Assembly: GCA_902635685.1 (NCBI GenBank)
Contig: CACPOY010000002.1
Coordinates: forward strand, 124,001 to 188,000
DNA from: an uncultured Pelagibacteraceae bacterium
Lineage (GTDB): Bacteria; Pseudomonadota; Alphaproteobacteria; Pelagibacterales; Pelagibacteraceae
Direction of reading: 5' to 3'
DNA: 64,000 nt
Under the pieces are notes generated by a model, which saw only the letters and a program-made list of their open reading frames with translations, ran no database searches and was not told the DNA's origin. The position numbers and the translations under genes were made by a program. This document shows, piece after piece, positions 49,294 through 57,276 of this stretch. How positions within the stretch are numbered: the first letter of the stretch is position 1; the number at the start of each line of letters is the position of its first letter.

Positions 49294-49857
49294 CTATAAT
49301 CTTGACGCACTGTCATTTATCCAAGAAAATAAGTGCTGGGCAAATGAACGTCTAACAAAAAGATTGATGTCACTTTCATTCTGATTATGAATAATTACGT
49401 CAATTTTAGCCAGAATTGTTTGTGTTACTGATCCCCTTTTTTTTCTGAATTCGTTAAAATTGAATGGACAGCCGCTTTCAAACAAATCATATACTTTATC
49501 ACCCTTTAAATTTACTAATATAAATTGGTCTGTAACATCAGTTATAGCTCCAAGATTGAGCTTTGAGATATTTTTATAAAGTAATTTTTCAATCTCATAT
49601 TCGTTTGTATCATTTCTGACAGTTTTATTTGAGTAAACCATCCATTCATCGGGGCTTAACCATAAAGCAGTCAAATCTTCACCTTGTGACGAGGTGTTAG
49701 GTTTTGTAGGCAAAAGCATATTCAAGGATTTCCCTACAGCTGAAAAAAATTCTCTTTTTTTTCCTCTTATGATTAACTTAATTGTAGGTTGCACCTCTCT
49801 TATTTGAAGATCTTGATATGATTTTTCATCAGATAAAGCTCGACTATAATTAAGCAT
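49294..49857 (-). CDS. soxG: Sarcosine oxidase gamma subunit
   Basis: The 187-residue protein matches the gamma subunit of heterotetrameric sarcosine oxidase, with a GcvT-related fold: ALWLSPDEWMVYS (residues about 64-76), the AITDVTDQFILVNLKG segment and the SGCPFNF loop, and RSFAQHLFSWIND near the end. It helps hold the complex; folate chemistry is on the alpha subunit. It overlaps soxA by 8 nt and is the last gene of soxBDAG. Confidence 0.93.
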   Translation of the reverse strand: MLNYSRALSDEKSYQDLQIREVQPTIKLIIRGKKREFFSAVGKSLNMLLPTKPNTSSQGEDLTALWLSPDEWMVYSNKTVRNDTNEYEIEKLLYKNISKLNLGAITDVTDQFILVNLKGDKVYDLFESGCPFNFNEFRKKRGSVTQTILAKIDVIIHNQNESDINLFVRRSFAQHLFSWINDSASRL

Positions 49858-52855
49858 TTAATCTTTTATTCTCCTTATCTAAAAAAACAGGATCTGTGAC
49901 TGTTACATTAATCTTTTTGTTTTCCATTGGAATTATTAATTTTTGTCCAAGCATATTTTTTCCACCTCTTACAACTCCAAGAGCTATAGATTTTTTTAGG
50001 TTAGGGCTGAAATAGCTTGAAGTAACATGACCTAACATTTCAATAGGTGATTTATTTATATCAGATACTATCTGTGAACCTTCTTCTAAAATTTCATTTG
50101 GGTTATCAGTTAATAAACCAACTAATTGTTTTCTATCCTCCCTAATTGTATCAGATCTGTATAATGATCTTTTACCAATAAAATCATATTTCTTTTTACT
50201 TACTATCCAATCCATTTGTAAATCAATAGGAGTCATTGTTGCGTCAGTGTCTTGGCCAACAATTATGAAACCTTTTTCTGCCCTCAGCAAATGCATAGTT
50301 TCAGTTCCGTAAGGTGTAATATTATAATTTTTTCCAACTTCCATACACTTTTCCCATACAGATTTTCCAAAATTAGCTTGGACATTTATTTCATAGCTTT
50401 GTTCACCAGTAAAACTTATTCTCATTATTCTACAATGTATTTTTCCTATCTTTGTTTTTTTAAACGACATGTGTGGAAAATTTTTATCTGAGAGATCGAG
50501 ATTAGGAAATATCTCAGAAATAATTTTTTTACTATTAGGCCCACAAACACTTATGGTTGCAAAGTGATCTGTTACTGAAGATAAATATACATCGAGCTCA
50601 GGCCATTCTGTTTGTAAGTAATCTTCTAATTTCCCCAAAACATTTGCAGCTCCTCCGGTGGTAGTTGTCATTAAATAATGATTTTCACTTAAACGTGTAG
50701 TGACACCATCATCATAAACCATACCATCTTCATTAAGCATTACACCATATCTACATTTGCCAATTTGCAGTTTGGACCAGGCATTCGTATAAACACGGTT
50801 GAGAAATTCAGATGCGTCAGTACCTTGAATATCAATTTTACCGAGAGTTGATGCATCTAATATCCCGGCGCTTTCTCTAGCAGCCTTACTTTCTCTTTGA
50901 ACCGCTTGAAACATATCCTCATTATCTCTCGGATAATACCAAGCCCTTTTCCATTGGCCTACATTTTCGAATTTTGCATTGTTTTTTACATGCCATTCGT
51001 GAATTGGAGTTTTTCTATAAACATCAAAATATTCACCAACATTTCTTCCTACAATTGTTCCAAAAGTAAGTGGAGTATAAGGAGGTCTAAAAGTTGTTGT
51101 TCCTAATTCACCCATTTTAGCCTCTGAGGTTTCAGAAATAATGCCTAAGGCATGCATATTACCTAATTTACCTTGATCTGTTCCCATTCCAGTCGTGGTA
51201 TATCTTTTTACATGTTCAATTGATTTAAAACCCTCTCTTAAAGCTAATTTAATATCTTTGGCAGTAGCATCATTTTGATAATCAACGAATGATTTTGTTT
51301 TTCCCAAAATTTTATCAGATGGAAGAAGCCATATATTTCTTTTAGAATTATTGTATGAGGATAAAACCTCAAAACTTTCATACACATTATTTTTAATATT
51401 GAGAAAATCTTTCAAAGATTTAGGAACATTCACCAAAATAGAGTCTAAAGTTAAATCTCCATTACATGCACCTACACTTATTTGATCTGAAGGGTAGGCG
51501 TTAGGGATAAAAACTTGATCTTCGTCTCTAAATTTAAGCTTTCCTCCTGATTGAGTGAATAAATGAACAGCTGGTGTCCATCCACCTGAAATACCAAGAC
51601 AATCACATGATAAATCAATTTTTGAGCCTATAACATTTTGTCCATCTTTTGAAAGTTGCATAATAGAAATTTTGTTAATTCTTTTATATCCATAAGTATT
51701 TACAATTGTATGACCCTTAAAAATTTTAATATTATTTTTTTCTACTTCATAAATCAATTTTGAATCAACTTTTTCCCTATTATCAACTATAGCTTCGACG
51801 TTTATCCCTTTTTGAATTAAACTAATAGCAGTTTCATAAGCGCTGTCATTATTTGTGAAAAGAATATTTTTTTCACCACAAGCAACACCAAATAAATCGG
51901 CATATTTTTTAATAGCCGAGGAAAGTAAAATTCCTGGACGATCGTTGTTGTCAAAAATAAGTGGTCTTTCAATAGATCCAGTGGCTGTAACAACTTTTTT
52001 TGCCCTTATTTTGAGCAATTTATGTCTTGTTTTATTTTTTCTTCTTTCAATTGGCAAATGGTCAGTAAGATTTTCTTTTGCTAATAAATAATTGTAACCA
52101 TGATAAGCTGCAACACTTGTTCTAGTTTTAATTTCTAAATTTTCAATTTTTTTTATTTCATTAATTTCTTTTTCTAACCATGACCCTGAATTTTGATTAT
52201 TAATTTTAAAATACTCTGAGTTTTGATATATGGTAGATCCACCAAGATAAGGTTTCTCATCAATAAGAAGTGTTTTAAATCCATTTTTAGCAGCTATTTT
52301 AGCTGATATTATTCCTGAAATACCTGCACCAATTACCAAAACATCACAATGTATATATCTGTGTTCATAAATATCTGGATCAGGCTTAGTTGGTGATTTA
52401 CCTAATCCTGCAGACTTACGAATAAAGTACTCATATTTTTCCCAAAAACTAGCTGGCCACATGAATGTTTTGTAATAAAATCCAGCCGGTAAAAGAGGGG
52501 ATAAAAAATTATTTATTCCTCCAATATCAAAATTTACACTTGGCCAACAATTTTGACTAGACGCTTCCAAACCCTCGTAAATTTCAACTTCTGTAGCTCT
52601 AACATTTGGTTCAGTCCATGGAGAATTATTGTGAAGTTGTACAATAGCATTTGGCTCTTCTGAGCCAGCAGTCATAATTCCACGAGGTCTATGATATTTA
52701 AAACTTCTTCCCACAAGATGAATATCATTTGCTAGAAGTGCTGAAGCCAAGGTATCACCTTTAAAACCGTAATACAATTTCCCATTAAATTTAAAAGAAA
52801 TTTTGTAAGTTTCATCAATATGTTTGCTTCTTTTAACTCTTAAATTCTTTTTCAT
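49850..52855 (-). CDS. soxA: Sarcosine oxidase alpha subunit
   Basis: The 1001-residue subunit has an N-terminal ferredoxin-like domain without cysteines (about 17-90, SFKYHRPRGI), a dinucleotide-binding domain with GAGISG at 176-181, a SoxA3-type middle region, and a C-terminal GcvT-like folate domain from about residue 610 to the end. The complex oxidises sarcosine to glycine and transfers the methyl carbon to tetrahydrofolate, giving methylene-THF and H2O2. Length is normal. soxD lies 6 nt upstream. Confidence 0.97.
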   Translation of the reverse strand: MKKNLRVKRSKHIDETYKISFKFNGKLYYGFKGDTLASALLANDIHLVGRSFKYHRPRGIMTAGSEEPNAIVQLHNNSPWTEPNVRATEVEIYEGLEASSQNCWPSVNFDIGGINNFLSPLLPAGFYYKTFMWPASFWEKYEYFIRKSAGLGKSPTKPDPDIYEHRYIHCDVLVIGAGISGIISAKIAAKNGFKTLLIDEKPYLGGSTIYQNSEYFKINNQNSGSWLEKEINEIKKIENLEIKTRTSVAAYHGYNYLLAKENLTDHLPIERRKNKTRHKLLKIRAKKVVTATGSIERPLIFDNNDRPGILLSSAIKKYADLFGVACGEKNILFTNNDSAYETAISLIQKGINVEAIVDNREKVDSKLIYEVEKNNIKIFKGHTIVNTYGYKRINKISIMQLSKDGQNVIGSKIDLSCDCLGISGGWTPAVHLFTQSGGKLKFRDEDQVFIPNAYPSDQISVGACNGDLTLDSILVNVPKSLKDFLNIKNNVYESFEVLSSYNNSKRNIWLLPSDKILGKTKSFVDYQNDATAKDIKLALREGFKSIEHVKRYTTTGMGTDQGKLGNMHALGIISETSEAKMGELGTTTFRPPYTPLTFGTIVGRNVGEYFDVYRKTPIHEWHVKNNAKFENVGQWKRAWYYPRDNEDMFQAVQRESKAARESAGILDASTLGKIDIQGTDASEFLNRVYTNAWSKLQIGKCRYGVMLNEDGMVYDDGVTTRLSENHYLMTTTTGGAANVLGKLEDYLQTEWPELDVYLSSVTDHFATISVCGPNSKKIISEIFPNLDLSDKNFPHMSFKKTKIGKIHCRIMRISFTGEQSYEINVQANFGKSVWEKCMEVGKNYNITPYGTETMHLLRAEKGFIIVGQDTDATMTPIDLQMDWIVSKKKYDFIGKRSLYRSDTIREDRKQLVGLLTDNPNEILEEGSQIVSDINKSPIEMLGHVTSSYFSPNLKKSIALGVVRGGKNMLGQKLIIPMENKKINVTVTDPVFLDKENKRLNA

Positions 52856-52861
52856 ATTTTT

Positions 52862-53134
52862 TTAATTTGGTGGTTTTTCTCCCATCTTATACACAGCTTT
52901 TATTTGATCATTAGAAGTGTCTCTCACTACATTAAACCATTTTCTACATCCATGAACATGATTCCATCTCTCAAACTGAACACCCTTAATATTCTTTCTC
53001 ATAAATAAATACTCTGCCCACTCATCGTCACTTAATTCTGTTGGTTGTTTAGGTCTTACTATATGCGCCTCACCACCAGCTTTAAATTCACTCTGCTCTC
53101 TCTCTCCACAAAAAGGACAATTAATTAAAAACAT
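52862..53134 (-). CDS. soxD: Sarcosine oxidase delta subunit
   Basis: The 90-residue protein has the zinc-binding pattern of SoxD: Cys6 and Cys9 (CPFCGERE) plus His59/His61 and Cys63 in HVHGCRKWFNVVRD. It is a small structural subunit of the four-part sarcosine oxidase. Its start overlaps the soxB stop (TAATG) and soxA follows after 6 nt, so the subunits are made together. Confidence 0.96.
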   Translation of the reverse strand: MFLINCPFCGEREQSEFKAGGEAHIVRPKQPTELSDDEWAEYLFMRKNIKGVQFERWNHVHGCRKWFNVVRDTSNDQIKAVYKMGEKPPN

Positions 53135-54387
53135 TAGTGTGCTACTGCTGCAGCACCATGCTCATCAACTAAATCACCACTTACAAATCTATTTAAGTTA
53201 AAAGCAGCATTAAGTTTATGTGGTTCATCATTAGCTATTGTGTGTGCAAATAAATCTCCGGAACCAGGTGTTGCTTTAAAACCACCAGTTCCCCAACCAC
53301 AATTAAAATATAAACCTTTAACAGTTGTTTTACTAATTATTGGACTTGCATCAGGGCAAATATCTACAATTCCTCCCCATTGTCTCAGCATTCTCATTCT
53401 GCTAAATATTGGGTATAACTCTAATATTGCACTTAAAGTTCCCTCTACTATGTCGTGACTTCCTTTTTGTGAATAAGATATGTAATCATCTGTACCAGCG
53501 CCAATAACTAATTCACCTTTATCAGATTGACTTACGTAAGCATGGACTGCATTAGACATAACAACAGTATCAATAATAGGTTTCACAGGTTCAGATACCA
53601 GTGCTTGTAATGGTTTACTTTCTAAAGGCAATCTTAAACCAGCCATATTAGCTATCACACTTGAATGTCCAGCTGCAACTACACCTATTTTTTTTGTTTT
53701 TATAAATCCTTTAGTAGTATCTACTCCTACTACTGTATCTCCATTTCTTTTGATTCCTTTAACTTCACAATTCTGAATTATATCCACACCCATTTCGTCT
53801 GCACCTCTTGCGTATCCCCATGCAACTGCATCATGTCTAGCTGTTCCAGCTCTCTTCTGTAAGGTACCTCCTAAGACTGGATAACGTATATCAGGAGAAG
53901 TGTTTATGATTGGACAAAACTTTTTTACTTCTTCAGTATTTAAATAAACAGCATCAATACCATTCAGTCTGTTAGCATGAGTTCTTCTTTTTAAATCTCT
54001 TACATCTTGAAGATTATGAGCTAAATTCATCACCCCACGTTGACTGAACATTACGTTATAATTTAGTTCTTGTGATAAACCCTCCCAAATTTTTAAAGCA
54101 TGATCATATAGACCAGCGCTTGCGTCCCAAAGATAGTTTGATCTTATAATTGTAGTATTTCTTCCCGTATTTCCTCCACCAATCCATCCTTTTTCTAAGA
54201 CAGCAATATTTTTAATATTATGTTTTTTTGCTAAATAATATGCTGTAGCAAGACCATGTCCGCCACCACCAATAATTAATATATCATATTCTTTTTTAGG
54301 CTCTGGATCGCCCCAGGCTTTTGCCCAATTTTCATGATAGGTAAAAGCGTTTTTAATTAGAGAAAATATTGAATATTGATTTTTCAT
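53134..54387 (-). CDS. soxB: Sarcosine oxidase beta subunit
   Basis: The 417-residue flavoprotein carries the substrate oxidation site. The FAD-binding motif [16 protein letters not shown] is at residues 38-53. His185 in ARHDAVAW sits in the conserved segment where FMN is covalently attached in characterised heterotetrameric sarcosine oxidases. The C-terminal [20 protein letters not shown] is diagnostic. It is first in the soxBDAG operon; a promoter-like sequence precedes it. Sarcosine is an expected intermediate of glycine betaine breakdown in SAR11. Confidence 0.97.
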   Translation of the reverse strand: MKNQYSIFSLIKNAFTYHENWAKAWGDPEPKKEYDILIIGGGGHGLATAYYLAKKHNIKNIAVLEKGWIGGGNTGRNTTIIRSNYLWDASAGLYDHALKIWEGLSQELNYNVMFSQRGVMNLAHNLQDVRDLKRRTHANRLNGIDAVYLNTEEVKKFCPIINTSPDIRYPVLGGTLQKRAGTARHDAVAWGYARGADEMGVDIIQNCEVKGIKRNGDTVVGVDTTKGFIKTKKIGVVAAGHSSVIANMAGLRLPLESKPLQALVSEPVKPIIDTVVMSNAVHAYVSQSDKGELVIGAGTDDYISYSQKGSHDIVEGTLSAILELYPIFSRMRMLRQWGGIVDICPDASPIISKTTVKGLYFNCGWGTGGFKATPGSGDLFAHTIANDEPHKLNAAFNLNRFVSGDLVDEHGAAAVAH

Positions 54388-54415
54388 TTTCTATAAGAAT
54401 TTAATCATAAAATTT

Positions 54416-54444
54416 AATATATCAACTAATAAGTAATTTGTTAA
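54416..54444 (-). promoter_or_regulatory. Putative sigma-70 promoter of soxBDAG
   Basis: On the minus strand TTAACA (54439-54444) is followed after 17 nt by TATATT (54416-54421), 29-34 nt upstream of the soxB start. The gap to the divergent glycosyltransferase gene is 68 nt and holds no riboswitch-like structure that I can see. Motif-based and therefore tentative, because A/T-rich DNA gives many chance matches. Confidence 0.4.
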
Positions 54445-54455
54445 AGTTATAAAAT

Positions 54456-56120
54456 ATGTTCAAAAAACGTGATTCATTTAATCAATTATTTATACACAAT
54501 AAGTTTGTCACACTAATTGATAATGCACATTATTTTTTTTTTATTTTACTATTCTTTATTCAATTAAACATTTTTCAAGATTTTGGGTTTCCAAACGATG
54601 AGGAAATCTCCAGAAACAACGGTTTAATTGCATATAATTATATATTAGACATATTTAATTTACATTTTTTAACTCCTTATTCTGGTGTTCCTGAATTTGA
54701 AAATTATTATGATAAAGATTATGGTGTAATTTTTGAATTACTATTAGTCATTATTGAGAAAATATTTTCTTTATCATCTTATAAAGAAATTTATTTAACA
54801 AGACATCTCTTTGTTTCATTATTCTTTTTTATTGGAAGTATTTATTTTTATTTAACTCTAAGAAAATTTTTTTCTAAAGAAATTTCACTTCTAGGTACAA
54901 TTTTATTTGTTACTCATCCCAGAATTTTTGCACAATCTTTTTACAATAGTAAAGACATAATTTTTTTAGTTTTCTTTTGTATATCAAATTATTATTTTAT
55001 TAATTTTTTTTCTAAACAAAATATTAGAAATATTTTCTTTCTCTCTCTATCTATAGCGATTACCATTTCTATTAGGCCAATGGGAATTTTACTTCCAATT
55101 TTATTTATTTTTTTTTTTATTTTAACTAATCTAGATAAATACAAATTAAAAAATTTTTCATTAATTATAATATTCTTTTTTCTTACATTTTTCTTTACTT
55201 TTTTATTTTGGCCTTATCTTTGGGACAATCCAGCTAATTTAATAAATTCATTACAAACAATGAGCAAATTTAGGTTTTTAGGTGAAGTTTTTTTTAATGG
55301 AGAATATTATATAGCTAAATATATGCCATGGTACTATATACCAGCAAATATATTAATCACCACACCACTGTTTGTAGTTGTGTTATTTTTAATTGGCTCA
55401 ATAGTTATTTCAAAAAAATTATTATTAAATCTTTTATCTTTAGAAAGCGAAAAGGAAAATATTTGGAATAATAACCTTGAGCTTTTTTTATTTTATTCCT
55501 TGATTATTATTTTCTCAACAATCATTTTGATTATTGAGTTAAGTGCAACTGTTTATACAGGCTGGAGACAAGTATATTATATTTATCCATCTATTATATT
55601 TATATCTGTATATGGAATTAAAGTCTTATTTGAAAAATTAAAATTTAAAAAATTTGTAAATTTTCTATTAATTATACTTATTTGTTCAAATTCGGTATGG
55701 ATAATTAAAAATCATCCATATCAATATACGTATTTTAATTCTTTAATTCCCAAAGATAACTTAAGAAATTTCGAGTTAGATTATTATGGTGTATCTAATT
55801 TAGACACGTTAAAAAAGCTAATTAAAATTAGCAATCAGAATGTATCTAAGATTTATATTTTTAGCGTGACCCCATATCACCTTAGTTTAAATCTATTAAA
55901 TGATAATGATAGAAAAAGAATTTTATTTACTAACAATAAAAATCAAGCTGATTATTTAGTAACCAATCATTTTTATCAAAAACATTATTTTAAAGATAAA
56001 AATCTTTTCAAAAAAATACATCCTATAGATATTGAAAAATTTCTTAAAGTTAATTATGAATTAGTAAATGATATAAAAGCTAATGGTGTTAGTATAAATA
56101 GTATTTATAAAATTAAATGA
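54456..56120 (+). CDS. Multi-pass membrane glycosyltransferase (GT39/PMT-like)
   Basis: The 554-residue protein has roughly 10-12 hydrophobic helices. After the first helix comes an acidic loop (FPNDEEIS, residues about 49-56), the place where GT-C enzymes of the PMT/ArnT type hold a catalytic acidic pair; the second-loop and RPMG motif near residue 203 also fit. Such enzymes transfer a sugar from a polyprenyl-phosphate donor outside the cytoplasmic membrane. Acceptor and sugar are unknown. The gene is extremely T- and A-rich. It overlaps the next small gene by 4 nt (ATGA). Confidence 0.75.
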   Translation: MFKKRDSFNQLFIHNKFVTLIDNAHYFFFILLFFIQLNIFQDFGFPNDEEISRNNGLIAYNYILDIFNLHFLTPYSGVPEFENYYDKDYGVIFELLLVIIEKIFSLSSYKEIYLTRHLFVSLFFFIGSIYFYLTLRKFFSKEISLLGTILFVTHPRIFAQSFYNSKDIIFLVFFCISNYYFINFFSKQNIRNIFFLSLSIAITISIRPMGILLPILFIFFFILTNLDKYKLKNFSLIIIFFFLTFFFTFLFWPYLWDNPANLINSLQTMSKFRFLGEVFFNGEYYIAKYMPWYYIPANILITTPLFVVVLFLIGSIVISKKLLLNLLSLESEKENIWNNNLELFLFYSLIIIFSTIILIIELSATVYTGWRQVYYIYPSIIFISVYGIKVLFEKLKFKKFVNFLLIILICSNSVWIIKNHPYQYTYFNSLIPKDNLRNFELDYYGVSNLDTLKKLIKISNQNVSKIYIFSVTPYHLSLNLLNDNDRKRILFTNNKNQADYLVTNHFYQKHYFKDKNLFKKIHPIDIEKFLKVNYELVNDIKANGVSINSIYKIK

Positions 56121-56371
56121 GATTATTTATATATAAGTGTATTATTGTTTTCGTTGGGATTTATCTAACCTATAACTTTACAATAGGAAAAAAAATAGAT
56201 GAATACGAAAATCAAATGAAATATTTCATTACGGATCAAGGCAGAGAACAATTCAGAGATTTTATACGGAAAGAATTAAAAAACTCACTAGATAATGAAA
56301 ACTTACTAGATATTGAGGATAGAGTTTTAATTAAAAAATTTATTGAAAAATTAAATAAAGAATTAAATTAA
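56117..56371 (+). CDS. Small single-helix membrane protein, unknown function
   Basis: I do not recognise this 84-residue protein. It has one N-terminal transmembrane helix (about 4-22) and a charged, probably helical remainder rich in Glu, Lys and Asn (DEYENQMKYFI, IRKELKNSLDNENLL). The ATGA overlap with the upstream glycosyltransferase suggests co-translation and a membrane partner role. Its 3' end is 4 nt from the convergent FkbM gene. Confidence 0.7.
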   Translation: MRLFIYKCIIVFVGIYLTYNFTIGKKIDEYENQMKYFITDQGREQFRDFIRKELKNSLDNENLLDIEDRVLIKKFIEKLNKELN

Positions 56372-56375
56372 ATTT

Positions 56376-57101
56376 TTAAAGCTTAGAATATGGAATCCAA
56401 TAGTCCTTATGACAAAAAATTAAGGATGGTCCATTTATATTTACTAAATAATATCCAATTTCCTCTAAAAACATAATAGCTGGCAAATCTTTATAATTAA
56501 AAACTGAATATTGCATCTTTTTTTCATCAAGAAAGATCTCCGCACATATGATAGGTATAATAAAATTTATATCCTTAAGTTCCATTAATATTTTATCCTC
56601 ATTACCTTCAATATCGATATTTAGAAATGACGGATTACCATATTTACTTTTACAAATTGACATTATTTCATTAAATTTTACTACACTTGAGTCATAATAA
56701 TTTAATTTTTCTACATTTGAAACTGGATAAGCAGTTGCCATTGCTGAATTTTTTTTATCAAAAAAAATTCTTAAATTTTTTTCTTTATAGTTTTTTTCAA
56801 CAACTGCTGAGTTTACAATGTGATCTCTTGGACGAATTTTTTTCCAATTTTTTGCTTTGTCTTTATTAGGTTCTATTATTAAACCACTCCAATTTTTCTG
56901 ATAAAGTTTATAGGTATTACTAAATTTTATTGGATCAAAACCACCTATATCTATGTAAGTATTATTTAATTTTTTTTTTGAAGAAATTCTTTGAAGGATA
57001 TTAAGAAGCACCTTTTCTTCACCAAATTGTGAGAAATCGATATAGTATTTTTTTTTTAATTTAAAGAGACTTAATATTATTCTGAAAATGATATCTCGCA
57101 T
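56376..57101 (-). CDS. FkbM-family methyltransferase
   Basis: The 241-residue protein fits the FkbM SAM-dependent methyltransferase family: NTYIDIGGFDPIKFSNTY (SAM site, near residue 45), LIIEPNKD near 73, and FLNIDIEGNEDKIL near 152 with the conserved acidic pair. Members often O-methylate sugars of surface polysaccharides. It faces the glycosyltransferase pair. A charged basic N-terminus (RDIIFRIILSLFKLKKKYYIDF) precedes the domain. Confidence 0.85.
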   Translation of the reverse strand: MRDIIFRIILSLFKLKKKYYIDFSQFGEEKVLLNILQRISSKKKLNNTYIDIGGFDPIKFSNTYKLYQKNWSGLIIEPNKDKAKNWKKIRPRDHIVNSAVVEKNYKEKNLRIFFDKKNSAMATAYPVSNVEKLNYYDSSVVKFNEIMSICKSKYGNPSFLNIDIEGNEDKILMELKDINFIIPIICAEIFLDEKKMQYSVFNYKDLPAIMFLEEIGYYLVNINGPSLIFCHKDYWIPYSKL

Positions 57102-57142
57102 TTAATTATTTATTATACTTTATAATTAGTAATTAATTAATA

Positions 57143-57170
57143 TTGTTATATACTATTATTGCATTATAAG
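57143..57170 (+). promoter_or_regulatory. Putative promoter of tRNA-Ser
   Basis: TTGTTA (57143-57148), a 16-nt spacer and TATAAG (57165-57170) lie 12 nt upstream of tRNA-Ser, so transcription would start about 5 nt before the mature tRNA. The match is moderate and the surrounding DNA is A/T-rich, so confidence is limited. Confidence 0.4.
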
Positions 57171-57181
57171 CAGACATTTAT

Positions 57182-57273
57182 GGAAGAGTGGGTGAGTGGT
57201 TTAAACCAGTCGTTTGCTAAATGACCGTGCGAGGAAACTTGTACCGAGGGTTCGAATCCCTCCTCTTCCGCCA
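57182..57273 (+). tRNA. tRNA-Ser (GCT anticodon)
   Basis: A 92-nt class II tRNA: acceptor stem GGAAGAG/CTCTTCC, anticodon loop TTGCTAA (anticodon GCT), a long variable arm, T-loop TTCGAAT, discriminator G and encoded CCA (57271-57273). It reads AGC/AGT codons. It ends 3 nt before the 3' end of the convergent slt gene. Confidence 0.97.
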
Positions 57274-57276
57274 GTT

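Noticed and set aside
54388-54455. Possible riboswitch upstream of the sarcosine oxidase operon
   Set aside because: SAR11 uses glycine and SAM riboswitches at some loci, but this 68-nt gap is too short and has no conserved glycine or SAM motif that I can see; only promoter-like hexamers are present.
57102-57181. Attachment-site duplication at tRNA-Ser
   Set aside because: No repeat of the tRNA 3' end was noticed near the AT-rich module and no integrase is present, so integration at this tRNA is unsupported.
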